The position numbers and the translations under genes are program-made. Shown here piece after piece: positions 30,049 to 39,833 of a stretch of 64,000 bases of DNA (position 1 is its first letter; the number at the start of each line of letters is the position of its first letter). Under the pieces are notes generated by a model, which saw nothing but the letters and a program-made list of their open reading frames with translations, was not told the origin of the DNA and did not search any database. This stretch comes from Verrucomicrobiota bacterium (GTDB lineage Bacteria > Verrucomicrobiota > Verrucomicrobiia > Chthoniobacterales > UBA10450), in the NCBI GenBank assembly GCA_003219415.1, contig QHOS01000020.1, positions 1 to 64,000 of the forward strand, written 5' to 3'.

Positions 30049-31146
30049 TTAATCCGTTTTCTGTCGCTGAGTGGGAATCGCCTTGGGGGATGGTTTTGAC
30101 TTAGTGCGCGCCTTGGGTGCTGGTGACGCAGTATCTTGCGCTCCGGAACCTTGACGAGGGCGGGTTTCAGAAGCATGCACCGGGATCGCCTTCATAACCC
30201 GCGGTTCCACAGCAGGCTCGATGGTGTCGTTAATAACCGCGACCGGCCGCGGCGCGAACGTCACCGGGATGTTTCGCTGCACAAGCAGGTTCAACGCCGC
30301 CAGTTCCTGTTTTGAATCGTCACAGTAAACAAGAAATTGCTCGAGCCGGCGTAATTGCGTTTCGAGATCGTTATAACCAAACATTACGCGGCTATGATTC
30401 TTGTCGGTCACTAGCAGACGATAACTCTCGGATACGTCGATCTCGCGGATCTGAAAGCGCATTTGCAAAAAGCTGCGCGAACTCAACCGCAGCAGCTCGA
30501 GTGCCGTCTTTGCTTCGAGCGACTCGACGACTTTGCCCACCTCGAGCCATTCGCTCGAGCATCCCAGAATGACCGGTAATCCGAGATATTCGGGCAGCAA
30601 CTTCTTTTCTTTCATCAAAACACCGCGCGCGTCCACTAGAAAGGCCGAGTCTGATGCAAATGGATCGGAAATTTCCTTTTCGCTCGTGATCCACGCGACC
30701 GGCTTTCGTTCCACTACACGAATATCGATCTCGGAAGGCAATTTTCGCATAACCTGCACTTCATCGGTTTGAGGCAGTTGCTGTATCAGATCGTGGACGC
30801 GAGCCAGATTTATGCGGAAAATGTTTTCGCCTTCGCGTAGATCAGCGGCGTTTAGAATCTGCTCGCGCTGCAACGTTCCGTCCGTCTGGAATTCAATTGT
30901 TTTCAGCTGATAATCCGTATTCTCGAAAAACAGACGCCGCGCGGCTTCACGTGTCCCCGCATAAATCGCGGCGCACAAGGCGGCGAGCAACACCACTCGG
31001 GAGAGAACGGCCAGTGCCCTTCGGGCGCGATGCTGTGCCACTCTGCGGGAGCGAACTTTCACATCAAGCAAGTGCTGCTGGCGGCGCTGGCGCACATTTG
31101 AGACTCGCCGATTGCGCGACCGTGAGGGTCTCGGAGCGGTTCTCAT
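30049..31146 (-). CDS. ftsQ: FtsQ/DivIB (POTRA domain) division protein
   Basis: TM then FQTDGTLQREQILNAADLREGENIFRINLARVHDLIQQLPQTDEVQVMRKLPSEIDIRVVERKPVAW; position in dcw. Confidence 0.88.
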   Translation of the reverse strand: MRTAPRPSRSRNRRVSNVRQRRQQHLLDVKVRSRRVAQHRARRALAVLSRVVLLAALCAAIYAGTREAARRLFFENTDYQLKTIEFQTDGTLQREQILNAADLREGENIFRINLARVHDLIQQLPQTDEVQVMRKLPSEIDIRVVERKPVAWITSEKEISDPFASDSAFLVDARGVLMKEKKLLPEYLGLPVILGCSSEWLEVGKVVESLEAKTALELLRLSSRSFLQMRFQIREIDVSESYRLLVTDKNHSRVMFGYNDLETQLRRLEQFLVYCDDSKQELAALNLLVQRNIPVTFAPRPVAVINDTIEPAVEPRVMKAIPVHASETRPRQGSGAQDTASPAPKARTKSKPSPKAIPTQRQKTD

Positions 31147-32081
31147 CTAGTGCTCCTTTCCATTCTGGCGCGAGAGAGCGCGATGATACGCGCGCAAAGA
31201 TCGATGTAATTGATACCGGCAGCCGCAGCGGCCTCGGGCAGCAAGCTCGCTTCTGTCATACCTGGAATCGTGTTCACTTCCAGGACGAACGGTTCGCCTG
31301 AATCGGAAAGCAGGACGTCGACGCGACCGTAAACAACCAGGCCGAGCGCACGAAAAGCATGCAGCGCCTGTTCCTGAATTTGCTTTGTCCTGGTTGGATC
31401 GATTTTCGCCGGGCAAACGTGCTCGGCGCCGCCGCCACCCTGCGGATTCAGAAACGGGTACTTGTTGTTAAAGTCGTAAAAACCGCCCTTTGGAATTATT
31501 TCAAGAATCGGCAGGGCCTGATCACCAAGAACACCTATCGTCAACTCGCGACCCGGCACAAATTTTTCTATCAGCAATTTGCGATCATACTTGCCGGCCT
31601 CCGTCATCGCCAAATCAAGTTCGCTCGCGTTTTTTACAATCACCACGCCAACGGTAGAACCTTGTCTCGCCGGCTTTACCACCAGCGGAACCAAGATCGT
31701 TGGCTGCTGGCCGACTTCGACGACTTCCCATTCCGGAGTGACAACGTTGTGCTCGCGAAATTTTTTTTTCGACAAAATCTTATCGAATGCCGCGCGGCTC
31801 GACTCGACAGCGTCACCGGTGTAAGGCACTCCGCGCTCTTCCAGAATCTCCTGGAGCTGACCGTCTTCGCCGAAAGTTCCGTGAATGGTGATGAACGCAA
31901 GATCGACATCTTTCGGGAGCGCGAAGTTTTCATCACGAACATCGACATCGACGACTTCTGCACCTAACGAGCGAAGCGCTTTAGAAACGCCGCGACCAGT
32001 CGCCAACGACACATCGCGCTCAGATCCAGGGCCGCCCATCAACACCGCAATTTTTTTCGGTAAACTCTGATCTGTCGCCAT
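31143..32081 (-). CDS. ddl: D-alanine--D-alanine ligase
   Basis: VLMGGPGSERDVSLATGRGV, IHGTFGEDGQLQEILEERGVPYTG, FVLEVNTIPGMTEASLLPEAA. Confidence 0.95.
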   Translation of the reverse strand: MATDQSLPKKIAVLMGGPGSERDVSLATGRGVSKALRSLGAEVVDVDVRDENFALPKDVDLAFITIHGTFGEDGQLQEILEERGVPYTGDAVESSRAAFDKILSKKKFREHNVVTPEWEVVEVGQQPTILVPLVVKPARQGSTVGVVIVKNASELDLAMTEAGKYDRKLLIEKFVPGRELTIGVLGDQALPILEIIPKGGFYDFNNKYPFLNPQGGGGAEHVCPAKIDPTRTKQIQEQALHAFRALGLVVYGRVDVLLSDSGEPFVLEVNTIPGMTEASLLPEAAAAAGINYIDLCARIIALSRARMERSTR

Positions 32082-32083
32082 CG

Positions 32084-34450
32084 TCACCCCGTCTCTCCCA
32101 CGATTTGCACTTCGGTTTCCAGTTCGATTCCGCGCTTAGCCCGCGCAGTCGCCTTGATCTCTTCGATTAACTGCAGCATTTCTGCCGCTGTCGCGCCGCC
32201 GTCATTGACAATGAAATTCCCGTGAACCTCCGAGACCCGAGCTTTTCCGACAGCCAAATTTTTCAGTCCCAACTCGTCAACCAGTTTTCCCGCAGGACAT
32301 GTGTCCGGATTTTTAAAAATACAGCCCGCGCTTTTCGCTGCCGGCTGTGATGTCCGCCGTTTTTCCTGTGACGCTTGCAGCTTGCGAACAATTTCTTCGA
32401 GCGGCGCAGGCTCGCCACGAAAAACGGCGGACACTGCAAAATTTTTCGCCAACAACGGGAAATTCCGGTAATACACTTCAAGTTCGTCCCGTGTTTTTGT
32501 GTGTACCTCGCCATTCGCATCGAGATAGCGAACACGCACAACATTGTCGAAGGTTTGCATGCCCATCGCGCCCGCGTTCATGCGCAAGCCGCCTCCGACC
32601 GTGCCCGGAATTCCTTCCAACCACTCTAGCCCGCCAATGCCGGCCGCTTTGCCCGCGTAAGCAACTTCTTTCAATTTCGCCCCAGCGCCGGCGGTGATCT
32701 CGACTCCGTTGATCTCGATCTTCTCGAAATCGCCACCGCACGGATGAACAACTGCGCCGCGAATGCCGCCATCGCGAACCAGGAGATTCGACCCGCGGCC
32801 CATCACGAAAAGGGGAAGATTTTCCTCCCGGCAAAACCGAATCAACTTCGCGAAGGCTTTCTCATTTCGCGGCTCGGCCCAGAATTGCGCAGGGCCGCCT
32901 ACTCGAAGAGTCGTATGTTTCGAGAGCGGCTCATAGAGGCAGACTTCACCATCTTCGCCCATGATCTCTTTCAACTTTTCAGCAGTAACCAAGTCGGCAG
33001 CGAGGGCAGATAACTGCTCGTGAATATTTCCGGCACCCAGACTCAAAACGAGGTCGCCGGACTCGAGCATGTTTCCGATAGCCCGGCGGACCCATTCCAA
33101 ACGGGATTCGTAGCTGACACCGCGATGTCCGTGCGCAACGATTTCGTCAACGATCACTTGTCCGGTCACTCCCGGAATCGGTGCTTCGTTCGATCCATAA
33201 ATATCCGTTACCACCACGCGATCCGCATCATCGAACGCGCGGCCAAATTCCTTCCGCAATGCTTTTGTCCGCGAATAACGGTGCGGTTGAAATATCGTTA
33301 GCACGCGCTTGCGCCCGACCGATCTCGCCGTCTTTAGCGTGGCGCGGATTTCCGTCGGGTGATGTCCGTAATCGTCCACCAAAAGAAATCGCGGGCTGTC
33401 GTACTTGATTTCGAAGCGCCGTCGCGCGTGCTCAAACTTTGCGAGCGATTTCGCGATTTTTTCAAACGCGATGCCGAGCTCTGATGCCAGCGCGACGACT
33501 CCCAGCGCGTTGTGAACGTTATGTTGTCCGGGGACATTCAACGTTGCTTCGCCGAGATCTTGTCCTCGATGATTGACCCGGAACGTCGAACTAAAGTCCT
33601 TCAGCCGGATATCCGCAGCGCGATAATCGGCCGTCTCGCCAAAACCATAGGAAATTCCGCGCGTGAAAGATCGGAATAACCGCGCGGCATTCTCATCGTC
33701 GACGTTATAAAAAACCTTGCCGGCCGTTTGCGCCATCAATTGCGCGAAAACGTTTTCAATCGCGCCGAGATCAGCATAAAAATCCAGATGCTCCTCCTCG
33801 ATATTCAGAATGAGCGTGTGCTCCGGGTGAAAAAGCGCGATAGTGCCGTCGCTCTCGTCTCCTTCGGCAACGAAATATTCGCCACGCGGATCCCAATGCG
33901 CGTTACTTCCGAGAATTGGAATCTCGGCGCCAACGTAATGCGATGGATGCAGCCCACCTTCGCGCAGGACGTGCGCGGCCATTGATGAGGTTGTCGTTTT
34001 GCCATGCATTCCAGCGATGACGATGCCGCGTTTGCTGCGCATGATTGCGGCCAACGCTTCTGCGCGGCGTACGATCGGCTTTCCCTCATCGCGCGCGCTA
34101 CCAAGAATTGGATTGTCGCTCCTGATTGCAGAAGAAAAGATAATGAGGTCAGCAGTGCTGGCATGTTCCGGTAGGTGCTGCTCGTGAAAACGCAGACCGA
34201 GCCGCTGCAATCGATCAGTTTCCGTTGTGCTAACCTTGTCTGAGCCGCTGACGGCGTGCCCCAGTTCGATCAAAAGCGCGGCGATACCGCTCATGCCACT
34301 GCCTGCTACGCCAACCAGATGAATCCGGTGCTGCTCACGGGTGAGGAATGCTGGCAGATCAAGCGGCAGAGTACGCATGCTCCCTGCTGCGGAGCCGGTG
34401 TGCAGCGGAGGCTGCGCGGTCACGCTGTAATCTTCAGAGACGGGCTTCAT
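32084..34450 (-). CDS. murC/murB: MurC-MurB fusion: UDP-N-acetylmuramate--L-alanine ligase + UDP-N-acetylenolpyruvoylglucosamine reductase
   Basis: N-half HLVGVAGSGMSGIAALL...GMHGKTTTSSM (MurC); C-half TTLRVGGPAQFW...GRGSNLLVRDGG...SAGCIFKNP...GNFIVN (MurB); continuous ORF. Confidence 0.95.
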   Translation of the reverse strand: MKPVSEDYSVTAQPPLHTGSAAGSMRTLPLDLPAFLTREQHRIHLVGVAGSGMSGIAALLIELGHAVSGSDKVSTTETDRLQRLGLRFHEQHLPEHASTADLIIFSSAIRSDNPILGSARDEGKPIVRRAEALAAIMRSKRGIVIAGMHGKTTTSSMAAHVLREGGLHPSHYVGAEIPILGSNAHWDPRGEYFVAEGDESDGTIALFHPEHTLILNIEEEHLDFYADLGAIENVFAQLMAQTAGKVFYNVDDENAARLFRSFTRGISYGFGETADYRAADIRLKDFSSTFRVNHRGQDLGEATLNVPGQHNVHNALGVVALASELGIAFEKIAKSLAKFEHARRRFEIKYDSPRFLLVDDYGHHPTEIRATLKTARSVGRKRVLTIFQPHRYSRTKALRKEFGRAFDDADRVVVTDIYGSNEAPIPGVTGQVIVDEIVAHGHRGVSYESRLEWVRRAIGNMLESGDLVLSLGAGNIHEQLSALAADLVTAEKLKEIMGEDGEVCLYEPLSKHTTLRVGGPAQFWAEPRNEKAFAKLIRFCREENLPLFVMGRGSNLLVRDGGIRGAVVHPCGGDFEKIEINGVEITAGAGAKLKEVAYAGKAAGIGGLEWLEGIPGTVGGGLRMNAGAMGMQTFDNVVRVRYLDANGEVHTKTRDELEVYYRNFPLLAKNFAVSAVFRGEPAPLEEIVRKLQASQEKRRTSQPAAKSAGCIFKNPDTCPAGKLVDELGLKNLAVGKARVSEVHGNFIVNDGGATAAEMLQLIEEIKATARAKRGIELETEVQIVGETG

Positions 34451-35531
34451 GAGTCGTATATCTCTCCATCGTCGTGACCACACGCCCGGCCGCGTCCTGC
34501 GGCGCGAGCCGCGAAGAATTTGCAGCCATCTGTTGAATCTGCTCTGGATCCTCGATTAACTCCCGAATCTTGCGCGCAAGCAACTCGCCCGAGACTTCTG
34601 ACTCCTTGAGGAGAATAGCGGCCTGGACGCGAGCATAGATCTCCGCGTTGCGGGTTTGATGATCGTCAGTCGCATAGGGAAATGGAATCAGGATGCCGGG
34701 CAACGAAAAGGCGGCGAACTCTGCCAGACTAGCTGCACCCGCCCGCGCAACGACGAGATCGGCGGCGCTGTAAGCTTCTTCCATTCGATGATGAAAGGCA
34801 GCAATGCGCGCGGGAACATTCTCCCGCCGATAGTTATCCGAAACTAGACGTTCATCGCGCGCGCCGGAAAGATGAATTACCTGCACTGAAGCGCCCCGCA
34901 AAAACGGCAGCGCTTTAATCATCGCCTGATTAATTCCGCTGGCGCCCTGGCTGCCTCCCATCACAAGGACCGTCATGAGATCTTCTTGGAGTCCGAGTTT
35001 TTGACGCGCCTCCCGTCGATTCAAACGCACCAGCTCGGTCCGGACTGGAGTGCCTGTAATTTCTGTGTTTGTTTTTGGAAAAAAAGGCGCGCATTCCTTA
35101 AAGCCGAGCATGACCGTGCGGACTATTCGCGCTGTCAAACGGTTGGCTTTTCCAGGCACGGCGTTCGACTCGTGAATAAAGGTGGGAATGCCGCGCATCC
35201 GCCCGGCCAATACCGGCGCTGTAGAAGTGAATCCCCCCATGCCCAGAACGACCTGAGGCTTAAATGTCCGGTAAATCGACCGGCAAAGCGCCAGGCTTTC
35301 GTAAAAACGACCAAGGAAACCGAAAAATGCCGGAGAAAATGGCGACGGCAGTCCTACGGTCGGCAATTTTTCCACTCGGAAACTTTCACGACCTGAGAGG
35401 GCCAGAGCGTCAATATCCTTCTCGGAAACTAACAGCATCACTTCATGGCCCCGGTCGCGCAGCACTTCCGCCACGGCGATCCCGGGAAAAAGATGTCCGC
35501 CAGTTCCTCCGCATGCGATGATTGCATTCAT
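34434..35531 (-). CDS. murG: MurG glycosyltransferase
   Basis: ACGGTGGHLFPGIAVAEVL, VLGMGGFTSTAPVLAG, VARAGAASLAEFAAF. Confidence 0.95.
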   Translation of the reverse strand: MNAIIACGGTGGHLFPGIAVAEVLRDRGHEVMLLVSEKDIDALALSGRESFRVEKLPTVGLPSPFSPAFFGFLGRFYESLALCRSIYRTFKPQVVLGMGGFTSTAPVLAGRMRGIPTFIHESNAVPGKANRLTARIVRTVMLGFKECAPFFPKTNTEITGTPVRTELVRLNRREARQKLGLQEDLMTVLVMGGSQGASGINQAMIKALPFLRGASVQVIHLSGARDERLVSDNYRRENVPARIAAFHHRMEEAYSAADLVVARAGAASLAEFAAFSLPGILIPFPYATDDHQTRNAEIYARVQAAILLKESEVSGELLARKIRELIEDPEQIQQMAANSSRLAPQDAAGRVVTTMERYTTHEARL

Positions 35532-35584
35532 AAGATCTGATTCTCCGACTTATACGATTTATACACCTATTAAACTCATCGACG

Positions 35585-36727
35585 CTAAATACGTGGCGTT
35601 ACTCGCACCCGCATGGCCACAGGTTTCTTGTGCGGCGGCTCAAGGATGCCCTGGCGATATATGTTCAGTAATAAACCGATCCCGAACATGCATGCGACCA
35701 GGTTCGAACCACCATAACTAATGAACGGCAGCGGCAACCCTTTGTTCGGCAGAAGCGATGTCGTCACACCGATATTGACTGCGGCCTGCAAAGCGAGCAG
35801 CGAAACGACGCCACAGCCAAGAAGAAGGCCGAACCGATCCTTGGAGTGCAGCGCGATTAGGATGCCGCAAACAATGATGACCACGAACAAAAAGATCACG
35901 AGCAAACTGAACCGCAGGCCAAGCTCTTCGCCAATAATTGGAAAAATGAAATCTGTATGCGCGTACGGCAGATAAAGCATTTTTTGACGACCGTTACCAA
36001 GGCCCAGTCCCTCCATTCCGCCACTGCCCCAGGCGATCAATGCCTGCATCTGCTGCAAGCCAGCGTCTTCCTTGTAGTTTTGCGGATGAAGAAAGGCGGA
36101 GAGTCGCCCCATTCGCTCGGAGATTCGGCTGGCAATGATCAGAAGCCCGCCAAGGCCGGCGAACGATATCATACCGAGCCATAATGGATTGGTACCGGCA
36201 ACGAACATGACCACAAAAGCAGTGGTTCCGAGCAAGGCCGTCGTCCCCAGATCGACTTCTCCGAGAACAAGAGCCGCCGGGAGGCTAATGATTGCAAGGG
36301 GAAGAATGAGTCCAAAGAAGACATTGCTCCCTGCGTCTTCGCGTCGCGCAAACCAGGCAGCAAGGAAAACGACTGCGGCCAGCTTCGCGAGTTCCGAGGG
36401 CTGAAAGGTTACCGGGCCAACAGCGATCCAACGGCGCGATCCGTTAAGGCGCATCCCGATGTGCGGAAAATAACAAAGCAATAATGCGACGAGCGCCAAT
36501 GTAAACCACAGCCACCATGTACGCTGCCAAAAGTGATAATCCGTCAGCGCACCAACGATGCAGACTGCAAGGCCAACTCCGAACCAAATCGCCTGCCGTC
36601 TGATGAAAAAATAGACGTCTCCGTGGCTGTCGCGCGCAAACGCACTCGTGCTAAAAAGCATGACAATCCCAATGACGAGAAGCCCCAGCACGGCGAGAAA
36701 AAGGATATAGGCGCTCTTACGATGCAT
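35585..36727 (-). CDS. ftsW: FtsW SEDS-family lipid II polymerase
   Basis: SRRWIAVGPVTFQPSELAKLA, NIGVTTSLLPNKGLPLPFISYGGSNL. Confidence 0.95.
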   Translation of the reverse strand: MHRKSAYILFLAVLGLLVIGIVMLFSTSAFARDSHGDVYFFIRRQAIWFGVGLAVCIVGALTDYHFWQRTWWLWFTLALVALLLCYFPHIGMRLNGSRRWIAVGPVTFQPSELAKLAAVVFLAAWFARREDAGSNVFFGLILPLAIISLPAALVLGEVDLGTTALLGTTAFVVMFVAGTNPLWLGMISFAGLGGLLIIASRISERMGRLSAFLHPQNYKEDAGLQQMQALIAWGSGGMEGLGLGNGRQKMLYLPYAHTDFIFPIIGEELGLRFSLLVIFLFVVIIVCGILIALHSKDRFGLLLGCGVVSLLALQAAVNIGVTTSLLPNKGLPLPFISYGGSNLVACMFGIGLLLNIYRQGILEPPHKKPVAMRVRVTPRI

Positions 36728-36729
36728 AA

Positions 36730-37398
36730 TCAGGTCGAGCGCGCTTGTTGCTTTGTGTGGCGCACTTCATTTTTCCTGGGGTTCGCTGCTTTTTCGTTCG
36801 TCGTTTTTGACTTTGTTGCCTTGGGGATTAACAGCTTTTGGCCAATCCGTAATTTGCGCGCATCCTCGATATGGTTGAGCGCGATCAGATCGTTGTAAGG
36901 GACCTTTAGTTTTCTTGCGATCGTCACCGGATTATCGCCCTTCTTCACGACGTACGTTTTTCCAGAAGGCACAGGCTTGGCCGCGGCAGCTTTCGCGACG
37001 GAGGGCGCGGTCGCGTGGTCGTCTTTTGAAGATAATTTCGAAGGCGAATGTGAAGGTTTTAGATCCTCGCGGGGCGGATTCTCTTTTTGCACCACTGCAG
37101 TTTGCGGCTTGGCGCCATCAGCGTGAATTACTGCGCTCACCGTCGCGGAGGGTTTAGGTTCCGCGTTCGCCGAGGATGCCGGAACGAACGAACTCTCCCG
37201 GGTTTTGATCGCGTTGAACGCGATAATTCCCGACACGGCGACTACGTGCAGAAGCAAAACAATCAGCAGCGCTCGCGACAATTTCATGTTCGGCTCCGGC
37301 ATTTCTTCAAAGTCCATTCCGGCAGACGCTGCCGACGAGCGGCGCGCAGTCGCGGCCCAGAGTTTTCTATGTCTGAAGAAGCGCGGAACTTTCATCAT
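36730..37398 (-). CDS. LysM-domain single-pass membrane protein
   Basis: one TM (LLIVLLLHVVAVSGIIAF), Pro/Ser linker, LysM KTYVVKKGDNPVTIARKLKVPYNDLIALNHIEDARKLRIGQKLLIP. Confidence 0.9.
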   Translation of the reverse strand: MMKVPRFFRHRKLWAATARRSSAASAGMDFEEMPEPNMKLSRALLIVLLLHVVAVSGIIAFNAIKTRESSFVPASSANAEPKPSATVSAVIHADGAKPQTAVVQKENPPREDLKPSHSPSKLSSKDDHATAPSVAKAAAAKPVPSGKTYVVKKGDNPVTIARKLKVPYNDLIALNHIEDARKLRIGQKLLIPKATKSKTTNEKAANPRKNEVRHTKQQARST

Positions 37399-38729
37399 TA
37401 GGTTTCCGGCAACGCGCGAACGAGCGCGCGAAATTGATCGCCTCGATCGGCGTAGCTTTTGAACATGTCGAACGATGATGTCCCCGGAGAGAAAAGAACC
37501 ATTTCCCCAGGTTTTGCGCTGGAATGCGCACGCTCGACCGCGTCGGCAAGCGAGCTTGCAATCTCGGATTCGACCGCGTCAGCCCAGGAGCGCTTGATGC
37601 TGTCGGCTATTTCGCCGATCAAAATCGTGGATTTGACCTTCTCCTTTACGAGGGATCGAAGCGGATCAAAACTAAATCCCTTGTCCTTACCGCCGGCGAT
37701 CAGAATGACGGGCTTGGTTTGCGCGCGCAATGCCTTGTCCACTGCATCGAGGTTGGTCGCCTTGGAATCGTTTACATAGGCGACGCCGTTGACTTCGCGC
37801 ACAAATTCGCACCGATGCGGACGCGGCTCATAAGCAGAAAGCGGCGGCACCATCTGCTCGAACGACAAACCTCGCGCCATGCCGACTGCAAGGGTCGCCA
37901 TTAAATTCTCGATGTTATGCAAGCCGCGCAGCTTGGTATTTGCCAATCGCAAGACTGATTCGTCGCCGTAAAGAATCGCTCCTTCTGAGAGTCGGAAGTC
38001 TCCACCATTAGCGTAGGCGCTAAACGTGATCGTGCGCGGGCGGATATTCGGTATTTTCTCTATGGCATTCACGACTGCCACATCGGCATTGGTTTGATTT
38101 TCAAAAATGCGCAGCTTGGCCGCGCGATATTCTGCTACCGAACGATAACGATCGAGATGGTCCGGAGCGAAGTTAAGCCAGAGACTGATGGATGGATGAA
38201 AGGTGCGAATCGTTTCCAGTTGGAACGAGCTCACCTCTACCGTGAGCACGTCGAATGGCTGCTTCTCGCGCGCAACTTCGGACAGCGGTTTCCCAATATT
38301 TCCGCAGGCAATCGTTCGTTGGCCGCAAGCATTCAGCGTTTGAGCGAGCAATTCGGTAGTTGTCGTTTTGCCGTTCGTGCCCGTGACTGCGATGACCGGA
38401 ATTTTATCGCAAAAGCGCCAACCGAGTTCGAGCTCGCTGATGATGTCGATTCCGCGCGATGAGAAATTGCGCACCAATCGAGAAGCCGGATCGATGCCCG
38501 GACTTAAGACCGCCATGTGATAAGTAGTCGCCGCGGCATCCGCTGCCGCTCCGCAGATTACACGGACATTCTGTGCTCGCAGATTGTCGATGGTCGATTT
38601 AAGTAAGTTCTTCTCTTCGGCACTATCGAGCACTGTAACTTGCGCACCCTCCGATATGAGCAGCAGCGCCGCAGCGCTCCCGCTTAATCCCGCACCAAGA
38701 ACGGCGATATTCTGATTTTTGTAGCGCAC
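37398..38729 (-). CDS. murD: MurD ligase
   Basis: IAVLGAGLSGSAAALLL, VTGTNGKTTTTELLA, YVNDSKATNLDAV. Confidence 0.95.
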   Translation of the reverse strand: MRYKNQNIAVLGAGLSGSAAALLLISEGAQVTVLDSAEEKNLLKSTIDNLRAQNVRVICGAAADAAATTYHMAVLSPGIDPASRLVRNFSSRGIDIISELELGWRFCDKIPVIAVTGTNGKTTTTELLAQTLNACGQRTIACGNIGKPLSEVAREKQPFDVLTVEVSSFQLETIRTFHPSISLWLNFAPDHLDRYRSVAEYRAAKLRIFENQTNADVAVVNAIEKIPNIRPRTITFSAYANGGDFRLSEGAILYGDESVLRLANTKLRGLHNIENLMATLAVGMARGLSFEQMVPPLSAYEPRPHRCEFVREVNGVAYVNDSKATNLDAVDKALRAQTKPVILIAGGKDKGFSFDPLRSLVKEKVKSTILIGEIADSIKRSWADAVESEIASSLADAVERAHSSAKPGEMVLFSPGTSSFDMFKSYADRGDQFRALVRALPET

Positions 38730-38732
38730 GTT

Positions 38733-39833
38733 TTACCTCAGTTTCAGTGTTGCGAGACCGAGCAAGGCAAAGATGATCGAGAGAATCCAAAACCGAACGA
38801 TGACCGTATTTTCCTTCCAGCCTGTCAATTCGAAGTGATGATGAAGCGGAGACATGACGAAAATCCGCTTGCCCGTGAGTTTGAAACTCATCACCTGCAA
38901 AATCACCGAGACGGCTTCGATCACGAAAACGCCGCCTACCACAACCAGGAGCAGCTCCTGCTTGCAACAGATCGCCACGACGCCAATCGTGCCGCCGAGA
39001 GAGAGCGACCCGGTATCGCCCATGAAAACTTTCGCTGGAAAACAATTAAACCAGAGGAAGCCCAGACCCGCACCGATCAGTGCGGAGCAGACGACAGTCA
39101 GTTCCCCGGCAAACGGATAGAACGGAACCTGTAAATATTCAGCGATTCGGAAATTTCCAGCCGCGTAGGAAAGCAAAGCATAAGCAAATGCCACGGTGAT
39201 GGTGCACCCAATCGCCAAACCGTCGAGCCCGTCGGTAAGATTGACCGCATTCGAGGAACCCACAATGACGAGGAGAAAAAATACGAAGGTAAACCAGCCC
39301 ATGTTCGCAATGACCGGGGCCTTGACGAATGGCACATAGAGAGAACGCGCCTGCACTTCCAGCAGTGGACTGGTGAGAAAAACGGCGGTGACAATTAGGG
39401 CTAGAGCAATCTGAAAAACCAGTTTGATCCGGCCGCTAATGCCATCGGACTTCTTCTTCGTCACCTTGAGATAATCATCAGCGAACCCGAGAGCACCGAG
39501 ATAAACCATGCAAAACAGGACCAGCCAAACGAAGCGGTTATCAAGGCGCGCCCAGATAAGACTGGACACAAAGACGGAGCCAATAACCAGCACGCCACCC
39601 ATGGTGGGCGTTCCTTGCTTGCCGCCGTGCAGTTCGGCGAGGCGGTGAACCTCGGCCGCTCCACGAATCGGTTGTCCCAATTTCAGCGCGATCAGGATTC
39701 GAATAATGAAGTTTCCAAAGATCAACGTGAGCAAGAATGCCGTCACTGCCGCGGCAATGGCCCGGAACGTGACATAAAGGAAAACATTGAACCCGATGAA
39801 CCGATCGCTCAGGTGATGGAGGAAGTACATCAT
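38733..39833 (-). CDS. mraY: MraY phospho-N-acetylmuramoyl-pentapeptide transferase
   Basis: GTPTMGGVLVIGS, GFADDYLKVTKKKSDGI, NLTDGLDGLA, FMGDTGSLSLGG. Confidence 0.95.
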   Translation of the reverse strand: MMYFLHHLSDRFIGFNVFLYVTFRAIAAAVTAFLLTLIFGNFIIRILIALKLGQPIRGAAEVHRLAELHGGKQGTPTMGGVLVIGSVFVSSLIWARLDNRFVWLVLFCMVYLGALGFADDYLKVTKKKSDGISGRIKLVFQIALALIVTAVFLTSPLLEVQARSLYVPFVKAPVIANMGWFTFVFFLLVIVGSSNAVNLTDGLDGLAIGCTITVAFAYALLSYAAGNFRIAEYLQVPFYPFAGELTVVCSALIGAGLGFLWFNCFPAKVFMGDTGSLSLGGTIGVVAICCKQELLLVVVGGVFVIEAVSVILQVMSFKLTGKRIFVMSPLHHHFELTGWKENTVIVRFWILSIIFALLGLATLKLR

